A stretch of DNA of 64,000 nt from Miscanthus floridulus (Eukaryota > Streptophyta > Magnoliopsida > Poales > Poaceae), in assembly GCF_019320115.1 (NCBI RefSeq), contig NC_089587.1, positions 81,141,957 through 81,205,956 of the forward strand, written 5' to 3'. A program made the translations under genes and the position numbers. Below the pieces are notes generated by a model. The model was not told the DNA's origin and ran no database searches. It saw only the letters and a program-made list of their open reading frames with translations. Shown here one piece after another: positions 1 to 11,033 of the stretch. Every line of letters starts with the position of its first letter. The first letter of the stretch is position 1.

Positions 1-950
1 TCCAGGAGGACTCCTTCGTGACCTGATCAACGACTAGCTCCAAGTCATCATGAACGTAGAGTCGCGTAGCACCGAGCTCGATGGCGATGCATAGTCCGTT
101 GATGAGGGCCTCATACTTTGTAGTGTTGTTTGAGGCTGAAAAGTGGAGGCGGATGGCGTAGCGGAGCCAACTCCCATTGGGGGAGATCAGAACCGCTCTA
201 GCCCCCGAGCCAAGCACCATTACGGACCCGTGAAGTACATTGTATAGTACTCGTGGGTGACGTCCGGGGTCGGTAGCTGTACTTCTGTCCATTCGGTGAC
301 AAAATCCATGAGAGCCTAAGATTTAATGGCGGTATGGGGGATGTATCTTATGTCATGGCCCATGAGTTCGAGTGCCCACTTAGAGATCCATCCCGTGGCG
401 TCGCGGTTGCGGATGATGTCCTTGAGTGGGTATGAAGTGATGACAGCGACTTCGTGGTCGGTGAAGTAGTGCAGGAGCTTTTGGGTCGCCATCAGCACGG
501 CGTATAGGAGTTTCTGCACCTAGGGGTACCGGACCTTGGGGTCAGTGAGTACTTCACCGACGAAGTATACAGGCCGCTGGACCTTAAGTTGGTGTCCTAG
601 CTCCTCCCTTTCGACGACCAGCGCGGCGCTTACCACATGGTTGTTGGCCGCGATGTAGAGAAGAAGGGGTTCTCCTCGTTCGGGAGCGACAAGGATCAGG
701 GCTAACGTCAGGGATGCTTTGAGGCTCTCTAGGGCCTGCTAGGCTTCCTCAGTCTAGACGAAAGTGTCCATCTTTTTGAGGAGCTTGTAGAGTGGCATCC
801 CCCATTCGCTGAGCCGGGAGATGAATTGACTTAGGGTAGCTAGACAGCTGGTGAGCCTTTGCACGCCCTTGATGTTGCATATGGGACCCATGTTGGAGAT
901 GGCCATGATTTTTTCAGGGTTGGCCTCGATGCCACGCTTAGACACAATGT
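1..950 (-). pseudogene. RNase H and start of second RNase H, Ty3 copy A (broken)
   Basis: Frame 754-945 (IEANPEKIMAISNMGPICNI, then RLTSCLATLSQFISRL) is the connection after RT. Frame 316-519 (LLHYFTDHEVAVITSYPLKD, ISKWALELMGHDIRYIPHTA) is the end of the first RNase H domain. Positions 1-300 align with the archaeal-type second RNase H of copy B (EYWMMYFDGS..) but with frameshifts. The window edge cuts the domain. Confidence 0.85.
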
Positions 951-959
951 ATCCTAGCA

Positions 960-1745
960 GCTTCCCCTTTGGAACCCCGAAAATACATTTTTGGGATTCA
1001 GCCTGATGTTGTACCTTTAGAAGTTCATGAACATTGTGGCCAAGTTTGCGATCAGGTCATAGGCTTGAGCTGTTTTGACCACTATGTCATCAACATAGAC
1101 GCGATCGTAGGTCTTGGCCACTCGGTTTGGTCAGGCTGATCAAGCGGGTCGATTTGGTCAGCGAAGCATTGCTGCATGCACCTTTGGTAGGTGGCGCCAG
1201 TGTTCTTCAAGCCGAATGGCATGGTTACGTAGTAGTACAAACCATACGGGGTGATGAATGAGGTTGCGAGCTGATCAGACTCTTTCATCGTGATATGATG
1301 ATAGCCTGAGTAGGCATCCAAAAAGGAGGGGATCTTACAACCTGAGGTGGAGTCGACTATCTGGTCGATGCGTGGCAAAGGAAAGTGATCCTTCGAACAC
1401 ACTTTGTTGAGGCCAGTATAGTCAACGCACATTCTCCACTTTCTGGTCTTCTTTTTAACAAGAACGGGATTGGCAAGCCAGTCGGAGTGGAATACCTCTC
1501 TGATGAATCTGGCTGCTAGGAGTTTGGCGATCTTTTTGCCTATGGCCCTACGCCTCTCGTTGTACAAGCGACGTAGGCGCTGCTTGGCGGGCTTCGAGCC
1601 CAGGATGAGGCACAGTGCATGCTCGGTGACCCCCCATGGTATGCCTAGCATGTCAGAAGGCTGCCATGCGAAGACGCCATGGTTGTTGCGCAGGAAGTCG
1701 ATGAGCTCATGTTCCTATTTGGCCGGGAGCTGGGTCCCGATCCAA
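960..1745 (-). pseudogene. Reverse transcriptase of Ty3 copy A (broken)
   Basis: The longest readable block (1082-1651) carries the Ty3 RT signatures VDYTGLNKVCSKDHFPLPRI, FLDAYSGYHHI and MPFGLKNTGATYQRCMQQCF. The YVDDIV catalytic motif is present on the minus strand at about 1078-1100 but is separated by a frame change, and the DQPDQ tail is joined in a different frame. The enzyme would copy element RNA into DNA. It matches copy B closely (37895-38530). Confidence 0.9.
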
Positions 1746-1859
1746 ACTATCTTGGTTGGGTTGATGGGGTCGATTCCCACCGCCTTGGTTTCCTTGAGCG
1801 GTCGGAAGGCCACCAAGGAGGTTGGTTTGTTGCAGTCTGGGACTACCGGGATTGATGAT

Positions 1860-2597
1860 TCCTCAAGCTACGGGAGCTCGAACGAGTTGATGACCACAGT
1901 GGCGAGCTCATAGTGCTCGCGGTCGCACGTGAAGGCGTGTGAGAAGGCACTGCTCATGGTGATGACGCTGTTTGGCCCCAGCATCTTCAACTTGAGGTAG
2001 GTGTCGTTGGGGATTGCCATGAATTTGGCGTAGCATGGCCGCCCCAAGATGGCATGGTAGGATCCTGGAAAGTCCACCACTTCGAAGGTGAGAACCTCCA
2101 AGAGGGAAGTTGGCTCAGCTGCCGAACGTGATGGGCAGGTCGATCTACCTGAGCGAGTATGCCTATGCTCCTAGGATCACTCCATGGAAGGGAGAGCCCA
2201 CTAGGCGTAGCTCTGATCAGGGGATGCACTTGGCGTCAAGGGTGTCGACGTAGAGGATGTTGAGGCCGCTGCCTCTGCCCATCAGCACCTTAGTGAGGCG
2301 CTTTTTGCGGACGATGGGATCGACGATGAGCGAGTAGCATCCTAGTCTCGCGACGTGGGAGGGATGGTCCCTCTGATCGAAGGTGATTGGAGATTTTGAC
2401 CAGCTGAGGAAGGAGGGGACGGTCATCTCGGTGGCGCATGCCTCCCTATAGCATACCTTGTGCTGGCGCTTAGACCAGATGACATCGGATCCACCAAAGA
2501 TCATGATGCATTCATCGGTGTTGGGGAAAACATCTCCATCCTTGCCCACCGTGTCTCCTTTCTTGGCTGCCGCCTCTTTGCTGTCTCCTTCTTTCAT
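1860..2597 (-). pseudogene. Aspartic protease region of Ty3 copy A (broken, catalytic Asp lost)
   Basis: The frame 2217-2597 aligns with the protease frame of copy B (QHKVCYREACATE, then RKKRLTKVLM). Where copy B has MDGGSDLNILY, copy A has MGRGSGLNILY, so the catalytic aspartate and a following Asp are gone. The linker leading to reverse transcriptase continues in 1868-2101 (FPGSYHAILGRPCYAKFM). This protease cannot be active as read. Confidence 0.8.
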
Positions 2598-2599
2598 CC

Positions 2600-4780
2600 C
2601 GTCAGCCTATCATAGGAAACGTTTGAGAAGCTCGTAATCCTTGTAGAGGTGTTTGATGAGGTTGGCGTGGTTGGTGCATGGGCTATCCATGAGTTTGTTG
2701 AAGTGGTTAGGCAGGCCCTGTTGGGGCTGCTTGCCCGTGCGGTCAGTTGCGGCAACCAACGCGGTGTTATCTGATCGGCACCAGTCCTTTTTGTTCTTCT
2801 TGCCCCTCTGTGTGGAGGGGCCCTCGTCTTGGTCCATGCGCTTGGCCTCGCCTTTGTCCCGACCTTCGTTGAAGACCGCTCCAACTGCTTCCTCACTAGA
2901 GGCATGGTTAGTGGCGACGTCAAGTAGGTCGTGGGTGGTACGAGGCTTCAGGCATCCAAGCTTGTGGATTAGGGACTCGCAGGTTGTCCCGGAGAGAAAC
3001 GCGTTGATGATGTCCACGTCGATGACATCAGGGGGGAGTTGTATCATTGGGAGAACCTATGGATGTAGTCCCATAGGGATTCGCTGGGCTCCTGCTGGTA
3101 ACTCTTGAGGTCTTAGGAGTTCCCAGGGTGGACATACGTCCCCTAGAAATTCCCGATGAAGACCCTCTTGAGGTCCGCTCAGTCGTGGATGCTGTTGTGT
3201 GGGAGGAATTCAAGCCATGTCCGAACATGTTCCGCCACACAGATGAGGAGATACTGAATGATGAAATAGTCATCATCCACCCCTCTGGCTCGGCAGGCGA
3301 GCCAAAAATCTTCGAGCCAAATACCAAGGTTTGTCTCCTCAGTGTACTTGGTGATATTGGTGGGCGGTCGGAAGTGCTATGGGAACGACGCTCTCCAAAT
3401 ATGATGGTCAAAGGCCCACGGCCCTAGACCCTTAGGGCTAGGACTTCGATCGTCCGGTCAGCGACCATGCCTGGGGCGCTTTTCACCACTCCCCTCGATG
3501 GTTCAGCCAGGATCCGTGTTGCCTGCTCTTGCCGCCGCCCGGTGGACATCATCATCGTGCCAGGTCTGATGTCGGTTGCTGACGATGCTGTAAGCATCCT
3601 GGTGTGGACCGAGCCACTCGTGTACCAGCGGTTAGTGTGGAGCAGGCCCTAGGTCGGACCGTGGCACGGCTACCACCCCCCGAGCCACGCCTAGCAGCTG
3701 TAGCGGCGAGCGGATGGAGCGATCTGTCTGGCGCGTCCCTGTTCCCCCGGTGGGGAGAGAGGGTGCGTGTCAGAGTCACGATGTGGAGCTTTCTGCCTAT
3801 TGAACAGCAGCGGCTTCTACTAAAACCCAGAGGTTCCGATAGACTGCCCACTCCTGGGGGTCAATGGGCTTGGGGACGCCGCGCAGAAGCATTGCTGTAG
3901 CAGTGATGTTCTGGCCATCCCGAGCGAATTGTGGGAGATTGTTCCCCTCATTCATGATGTCGTGTTGGACCTGATGGGCGTGACCCCAGGCGCCACCCGC
4001 CGGGCCATGCGCATGGGGAGCGCAACGTTCTATACCGAATGCGCCGACGTAGGCGGTGGCTGGTTCTACCATCGTTGTCGTAATTCCTTGGCATGCGCTT
4101 GCGCAGACGCAAGGGCCCCCGCATGTGGGTCTAGAGGGGTGTGAGTCTGTGTAGATTCCACAACCATCGGCGGCTGTCTCAGAGCGTCCACCATAGCACA
4201 CTCCCAGGACGGATGGTGGCGAGGTGCCACGTTGCCGATGCTGGAGCCGTCGCTCTCACCCTCATCATCTGGGAGTTTGTGGAGAGTGGTAGGAGCGTAG
4301 CTCGCCATTCCCACAAATTTAGATGTGAGGGTCGATGGCGCCAGCATCCTTCGGAGCCCCCTAGCATATGCATCCATGGGGGATGCGAGGCCATAGGGGA
4401 ACCAAATGTATGGTGTTCGTGGCGCGGGCAGTATGGTCCCTCTGGATGATCGGCGGGAGATAGTAGATAAAGAGTAAATAACAGTATGCATATTACTTAT
4501 AGCGGGGTTTGAGCAGAGAGTTTGCTCAAAATGAAGCACAGATGTCGCATCGTTGAAGTCGTGCGTCCCGGAGTCGATGGAGGGTGCCCCTCTGATGGGT
4601 GCCGGAATGAGTGCCTCCTCACGAAGGTGTAGTACGCCGAGCCGATCGGCGACAAAGTCCAGGCTTCTGAAGAGGAAGGCCTAGGATGGCTCAAAGATGG
4701 GTGGAACCCACATCCCAATAGATGGGAGCCCGGGAAACTCCAGTGAGCCGAAGCGAATCGAATCACTAGAGCCACCCATG
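2600..4780 (-). pseudogene. gag of Ty3 copy A (broken)
   Basis: This is the capsid/nucleocapsid region. The C-terminal half is readable in the 2610-3047 frame, with the block TTCESLIHKLGCLKPRTTHD and then NHASSEEAVGAVFNEGRDKG, matching copy B residue for residue apart from substitutions. The central gag core, with its repeated Trp-Leu-Glu pattern, crosses 3050-3420 in another frame with stops. The N-terminal part upstream to about 4780 is broken into short pieces. Open frames on the plus strand across this block are shadows. Confidence 0.8.
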
Positions 4781-4840
4781 GCGAGGGTGGTGGAAAAGTG
4801 GGCCATCCGATGAACAAAAAGTGTTGAACATACAACATCT

Positions 4841-4860
4841 TCCCCATGGACGATGCCAAC
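4841..4860 (-). other. Primer binding site of copy A
   Basis: Immediately inside the LTR the minus strand reads GTTGGCATCGTCCATGGGGA, equivalent to GTTGGCGCTGTCTGTGGGGA in copy B. This is where a tRNA primes minus-strand DNA synthesis. The tRNA species is not certain from this decayed sequence. Confidence 0.7.
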
Positions 4861-6108
4861 TGTCGGTGCATAAAGTGACCAACAAGTAAATATTTATAGT
4901 TTTGTCATATGTTGTGATCGGATGTGGCCTAGCACTCAATGACACAGGGTTTATACTGGTTTAGGCAACATGCCCTATGTCTAGTTTGAGTCGGTCGGTG
5001 ACTTTATTCAGCCCAGGTGCTCGAAGTTTGTTGTGTGGTTACAAACAAGAAGGAGAAAGATGGGGTGCACGAGAGGTCCGGTTGGCTCTAGTGGGAAGGG
5101 CCGAGAGCGTCAGGAGCTCCTCTATGAGCTAAGTGTTCAAGCGTGTGCTTGAGGTCCGAACCTGGCGGTCTGTGGTTGTGAGCTAGTGAACTTGATCGAT
5201 CTGGATTAACTTATAAGAACTTGAATCAACCTTCTTTTTCTTTGGGAGAGAGCACATCCCCTTTTATAGACGAAGGGGATGGCCTTACAAGTGAGAGGGA
5301 GAGAGTTTGTATGCTTCTATGTCTTGTTACCCATGCCGACGGGTATAGGAGGATGGTAGTCACCCACAACACTGTTGGATGTTGGTTGTATGTGGGAGGT
5401 TATGTCGTCTTGTTTTGGGTATGGCAGATGTCGACACCTGCATATACTGTTGATGCCTAGAGGCATGTGAGGAGTTTCACCATGTTCACTCGGTACGGTA
5501 AATCTCGGCACCCACAACACTATGGATGCCTAGAGGCATGTGGGGGCCTTACCGTATGGGAGTTAACGATGCCCATAATACTGTAGAGGAAAATGTAGAC
5601 GCCTACAATATTGTTTGTGTCAGGGCGATTGTAGAGTACTGTTTCTGCAGGTGACAGGGTATGGTCCCTGGTATCATGGTTTGACTTGAGCGCCTTGCCT
5701 TGCTTTCTTTGTTCGTTCCCTGTCCTTTCCAAGCGGGCATCCCTGGTCGGTTGGTCCCAGTAGGCTCTAGTTGCGCCAGTTAGAGAAGAGCAGTGAGCAG
5801 GGTCTTTGCATGCCCCGGTCAGAGATGTGGGGTCAGAGTCGAAGGTAGTGCTTTGCTAGGCCTTCCGGTTGGAGAGACCATTCGGAGGTGGCTAGAGACC
5901 GAAGTGAGCGCTCCGGCTGGAGAGGTGGGCCAGAGTCGACAAGTGAGCGATGTTCCTCCTCAGCTAGACCTTCCGGTCAGTGACTGGACCGCCCTTCTGG
6001 CCTATTGTTTTAGACTCTTGGGCTGGCCCATGAGTTGCGCGCTGTCTGCTTGGGCCGAGCCTTTACAGGGAAGTTGGTCTATGAGGACCCTGAGTTTATG
6101 AACCCAGC
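4861..6108 (-). repeat. 5' LTR of Ty3 copy A
   Basis: On the minus strand it runs from about 6108 (a decayed TG.. end near a hairpin that reads GGGTTCATAAACTC) to TGCACCGACA at 4861-4870. Both ends match the LTRs of copy B. It contains the same TATA-box block and the same repeated block with the TGCCTCTAGGCAT palindrome near 5450-5540. At about 1.25 kb it is slightly shorter than the copy B LTRs (1.38-1.43 kb). The outer boundary is uncertain by a few bases because TGTCGGG is decayed to TGCTGGG. Confidence 0.88.
5262..5268 (-). promoter_or_regulatory. TATA box of copy A LTR
   Basis: TATAAAA on the minus strand, followed by GGGGATGTGCTCTCTCC, the same layout as 34328-34334 and 48269-48275 in copy B. 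It is the likely core promoter for the retrotransposon transcript. Confidence 0.7.
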
Positions 6109-6338
6109 AGGTGGTTTCGACAATTCAGTGCTCTGGGGCAGTGTTGATGATGATGATGATCATGTTACTACAGGGCTCAACTCAACTCAAAGCCACCAAT
6201 GACGATGCTTTCCACTCAAAAAAATGACGATGCCTGAATAACGCTAGCACTAATCATGATCTTCTCTAATGGGCACTAGTACTCTACTACTCTGTTTCTG
6301 TTTCTATTTGTCCCTACTGCCTTGTGGGATTTTCCCCC
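6109..6338. other. Spacer between Ty3 copy A and the PIF-like element
   Basis: About 230 bases with a short (GAT)n run near 6147-6160 and a CACTCAAAAAAATGACGATG segment that partly repeats nearby text. No gene seen. Confidence 0.5.
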
Positions 6339-8099
6339 TAAGGCCTACTTTGGCAGCATGATTCCACGTGGGGATCCCTGTGTTTTTCACGGGCCAAAAA
6401 ACCACGGGGCAGCCTCCCCGGACCATTTTACAGTGCTCTTTGACAGCACAGCGGGTGTGGATTCGAGGCCCACTTCCACCCAATTTCCACAGGGTAAGGA
6501 GCTAGGACTGATGACACTGAATGAAACAACCCCGATTTCCATGATGGGAAATCCACAGAGTCGAAGTGTAATAAGACCGTTGTAGATCATATTACCCAAA
6601 TTCCAGTCGAATATCATATCCATACAACGATAATATCAGAGTATAAATAGTGCGGAATACATAAATTATTACATCGCCGCATTAGCGGAATCAAAAGTAG
6701 CATTCATTCAGAACAGCTTGAAGATAAGATCGCTAAACTCGAGCGTAGGCACGAAACCCTCAACCATCAAACTCCTCGGAGCTATACTCCTCAGCAGGAC
6801 CTGTGTACCAAAATTTATCAGTACGATTTGTACTGGCCACTCCCAACCCTATGAGCATTGCTTTGTGGAAATTGGATGCAAATTGAATGTAATCAAGAGG
6901 AACCTATAAGGCTGGGGTTTCCTATGCATTAGTAAATCAAGTATATAATAATAGTTGGTCGAGTTTTAACTCCATTCACACACCCATTCCACCCCCTTCC
7001 CCTTCCAGAGCTAGGAACGATAACCACCATCCCCACACCATCATCATACCACAGCCATACCATCGCTCAGTCGATAGGCCAACTCCCTCTCGGCACTGTC
7101 TCAAGGCCCATAGCCCCTGGCTATGTCCGAACACTCATTCCTAGGGGAGAAAAGAAGGACTCATCTCTCTATCTAGTTTAAGCGAAACCTAGGAAAGGTC
7201 CATAGCTGACCAGTCGGCATATGTATCGATTCGATCAACCATACACTCTGCAGAGGTTTTACATAACCACAAGATCCGCCTTCCTCGCTGACCGTCGTCA
7301 ACTGGGCTGATTCCGGCCGCTTGCTAGCCTAGGATAATGCCACTCTACCATTCAGCCCTGGTACACCCCAAGTCCGGTCTGGGGTGGCTGAAACTGTGAG
7401 TCATGAGCCGGGTCCACAAGGTCTCCATGAAGTCTCGGAAGGGTGTGGGGGAAATCCTCCGCACCCCGTACCTTCCTCACACTGTCCACTATCAACCTAG
7501 TAGTAGTGGCAATATCCTACCAAGTAGTCCGACCGTCCCGCACCATATAGGGCGAGTGGTACGTAAGGCTTCCCGGTGAGTCTGAGTACTAGTAAGTCCT
7601 TAGGTTTGACCAAGTTAGAATGTCTTCATCAGGGTTTCCATTTACTGTGCCACCACAACACCTCCACCCTAGGCTCCTCCCATCACAGGATCACACCCAA
7701 GGCCACCTCATTTACCATTTTCCCACCACAGGTATCCATTCTAGGGGTGCCCAGGTAGCACCCCACGGCAAGACTTGCCCCAGGCTCGTTGTATACTCCA
7801 ACTTGGTCGACACAACCCTCACCCTCCATGCACCCAAGTCACACTCACAGCACTCTCCCCATGGTCCAGATAACACCAGTTTCCACCACGCATCATTATA
7901 GTGCAAGCGTAGTAGAAGTAGTAAGCAATGAAATATCATAGCAAGCATGTGACTAGCCTAACAGTAGGGTGAGCAGGGGTAAGGTTGCGTCAAGGTGTAG
8001 GCCATCAAGAAAACATACTACCATGCAAGTCCTACCACAATGTGATCATGACAATAAAGTAAGCACTAGCATTTCTATTTTAGCTATGCGTAATAGGTG

Positions 8100-8194
8100 C
8101 TACGAGATTGGGTGGGATGTGGCACCTTCAGTGTAGTCGTCTCCGTACTCCTCACGGTACTCACGATCTTTGTCCGTCCGGTTCTCCTCCGAGT
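8100..8194 (-). CDS. Acidic mini-exon inside solo LTR
   Basis: The minus strand reads a splice-acceptor-like TTTGCAG (up to 8195) and then an open frame SEENRTDKDREYREEYGDDY followed by TEGATSHPIS and a TAG stop. It is short, very acidic and ends the reading frame. The other solo LTR (48815-52893) has a similarly placed acidic exon after CATACAG. This suggests an LTR-encoded spliced product or a conserved readthrough segment. The function is unknown and the call rests on hand comparison. Confidence 0.35.
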
Positions 8195-10093
8195 CTGCAA
8201 ACAACCACATTATAGTCGCGTTAGCGACGTCTATAGAATAGCACAAAGAAGCAATAAAAATTCAAAAGAGCCAAATGCACTCAAACATGGGTCCATTGCG
8301 CAGAGCTTGATTTTAGATGAATTTTGGTCCTGGTTTCGTATTTTTCCGAGGTCGTATGAATTAGTTATGAATTTCTGAAGATTAAATCTATTTCTGAAAA
8401 TGGAAAAAGGCTGAATTAATCCTGGGCTGACACGTGTCATGCTGGGGTTGGTCCACGTGGCTTGCTGACGTCAGCATGATGTTAGCATGACATCAGCATC
8501 ACGGTTCCGAGCTGACTGGTGGGGTCCGGATGTCGTCAGCATGACGTCATCAACGTCATGCTCACCGACAGGTGGGTCCGGTCAAAGTCAACGGCGAGTC
8601 AACAGTCAACGTCTTCAGTCAACGGTCAGGGTCACTGACATGTGGGGCCAGGGCTGCTGACATCATCAGCTGATGTCAGCGTGACGTCAGCATGACGTCA
8701 CCTCGGCTGTGCTAGCTTCTGACATGTGGGTCCCGCGTGACGTTATCACGACGCCAGCATGATGTCATCATCTGACGTGTGGGTCCAGCAACACTGTGTC
8801 GCTGACATGTGGGGCCAGGTCAACGGTCAACATTGACCGGTCAACGATCAATACGGGCTGGGTCCGAACTGGGCTCTGGTGGGCTCGGGTTGGGCCGGTC
8901 TGGGCTGGGCTGACCCGGACACGTGGCATGCTGTGATGCTGCCACGTCGTGGCCGTGGGCCTTTATTGGGCTTTGTCCACAGCATGGCTCACACCATGTG
9001 GTTCACGGTGGACAAGCGCTCATGGTCCATAGACCTATGGCAGGGCGCATGGTGGACCAAGTCCACCGCCTCTTCTCCTTGGCTTGGCTCATGTGCACCG
9101 AGCTCACGCTCAGGTGGTCGGCGAGGGGGGGTGTTCCCCTGTTTTCTTCCACGGTGGTGCTCCCGTCGGTGGCGAGCGCCCGATGAGCCCCCGTGGCAGT
9201 GCTGATGTCCGATTGGAGAGGGGAAAAGCTTCCCCGGGTCACGACGACTGCGTCTATGGGGTCAAGGTGGCGGCCATGGCTTCCCGCAGTGCTGGCCATG
9301 GTGATCAGCGGCTCAAGCTCCATCGGCGTGTGGGAAGGCGCGGGTGCTGCGGCATAGGCCATTTCTGTGGTGCGCGTGAGCGACACGGTGCTCCAGCGAG
9401 CATGTTGGGCAGGTTGAGAGGTCTTCTAGGGGCTCCGGTGACTTTGGCCATGGCGGCGGCCCCCCAAGCACAACGGCGGCGAGGCGCGCGGGTCTCTACG
9501 TGGCTCCAGTGGGGTGGTCACGGCGTGCGTGTGGTTCCAGCGATCAAGACGGGCGAGATGAGGGAACGCTAGGCGCTCCCAGCGAACCTGTCCCCAGTGG
9601 AGTTGTCGCGGCGGCGGTGGTGCTCCAGCCATGGCGCGGTGTGGCCTCCAGGGTCCTCCGGTGGCCTACGCCTACCCGTGATCGTGATCGTGGCATCTTC
9701 CGTGGCAGGAAGAAACCAGCCAAGGCGGTGGCGTGACATCTACTGCGGTGATGCGGCCGCGGTGGCTCCGCCACGACCGTGCGCGTGTTCCCGACGTGCG
9801 CCCGTGCATGCTCGTGTCCATGGGGCTTAGGAGAGGGTCTCAGCGGCGTACGGCTCACCGTCAGTGTTGAGGGCGAGAGGATAGCGGCACAGGGAAGGGT
9901 TGTGGTCATGTAGCTTCGAAGGCAGTGCCGTGTCGTCCGCTCTGGCTTGATCCGCAGCGGCGCTCCGAGCTCCAGCGTCTTTCCCCCCCTTCTTCCTCTT
10001 CTCCCTCTTCTCTCTTGGCTCGGGTGGGTTGTGGACGGCCACCGAGGTGGTGGCGGGGCGACGAAACGAGCGCTAGGGCTCCAGGGCTGGGGC

Positions 10094-10100
10094 TTTTATA
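10094..10100 (-). promoter_or_regulatory. TATA box inside minus-strand solo LTR
   Basis: TATAAAA on the minus strand, followed by GCCCCAGCC and then a GC-rich leader. This is a typical retrotransposon promoter layout and supports the LTR orientation. Confidence 0.55.
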
Positions 10101-11033
10101 GCAGAGCTCGGCCATGGAGCCCGGTGTTCGGCGGCTAGAGATTGAGGGGGATCGGAGGCGTGCATCCCATCCGACGACCGTGCGTGGTTGCATGGGCGCG
10201 GCGCAAGGGGGGGGGGGCAAGGCCATGCCCCGGGCGTGACCCCCTGGCCCGCCCTGCCATTGCTGTCGGGGCTCTGTCACGCGGTGGTCGTGCACAGTGT
10301 GGAGAAGAAGAATAGTAGGGCTGACTTGCGAGGTCTAGCAGCAGCGGCTGCAAGCGGAGGCAGGGAGACGCGCGGGCGTGGGCGTCGTGCGGCTGACACG
10401 CAGGGTCCAGCGACAGTGGCAGCGAGCGAAGGCGGGGAGCGCGCGGGCGTTGCTGGGCTGCAAGCTGGGCCGCGCGCGCTGGGGCTGGCTGGGCCGAGCT
10501 GCCTGGGCTTTCGAGGCCTTCTCCTCTTCTCTTTTCTTTTCTATTTTTCATTTCATCTCCATTGTTTAAATTTAAATTTGGTTTTTGGTTTTTGAATTCA
10601 AAAATTGGTGCACCAAATTCATTAGGGTTTTAGATATGTGACCCACAACTTCCTTAAATATATATATTAGGAATTTATTTAGCCATTTTGTATAACAAAA
10701 GTAGGTGTAGTTTTGTTATACAAAAATATGGGTAGTTTTCACTTAAACCTTTGATTTGATTTCTTTTGGTTCGTTACTTTAAAAGGGGTCGTTAGGCATT
10801 ACATGAGACAAATGAAAAGTCCAACTCACAAAATGTATGCAACACTTATTTGTTAGAGATTAAATATTCATAATCAACAAATGACATGCTTATGTGATGA
10901 CTTGGGTTGTGTTACTTCTAATACAACTCTTAGGTTAGGTTCCTATACATGACACTCATCATCTCATGGGATTTTCCAAAAAATTTTGTAGTTGGTATTT
11001 TTGGTGTGTGGATTTCTAGGTTGTTACACCGAA

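Larger units (their letters stand above)
1..6108 (-). mobile_element. Ty3/gypsy Tat-lineage retrotransposon, copy A, truncated by window edge
   Basis: Read on the minus strand, this holds 5' LTR, primer binding site, gag, protease, reverse transcriptase, RNase H and the start of a second RNase H domain; integrase and the 3' LTR must lie beyond position 1. The order and protein motifs match copy B at 33313-48684, so both belong to one family. The reverse transcriptase style (DYTGLNK.., FLDAYSGYHH, MPFGLKNTGATYQR) and the extra RNase H after the normal one are marks of the Tat lineage of plant Ty3 elements. Many stops and frameshifts make it non-autonomous. Confidence 0.93.
6522..11028 (-). mobile_element. 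Solo LTR, about 4.5 kb, minus strand
   Basis: On the minus strand it begins TGTAACAACC (ends at 11028) and finishes GGTTGTTTCA (6522-6531), a TG..CA pair with 10-bp imperfect inverted ends. The flanks CTGAA (6517-6521) and CCGAA (11029-11033) look like a 5-bp target duplication with one mismatch. There is no primer site, polypurine tract or pol inside, so I read it as a single LTR left by recombination. TGTAACA ends and a very long LTR resemble Tekay/Del-type chromovirus LTRs of grasses, but the family name is an inference. The many GC-rich open frames at 8.9-10.6 kb are inside it and do not look coding. Confidence 0.78.

Noticed and set aside
1470..1913. 147-residue plus-strand open frame
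   Set aside because: It is antisense to the Ty3 copy A reverse transcriptase and linker, which have clear family motifs.
8879..10595. Many overlapping GC-rich open frames on both strands
   Set aside because: All lie inside the minus-strand solo LTR, and being open on both strands at once is explained by high GC content.
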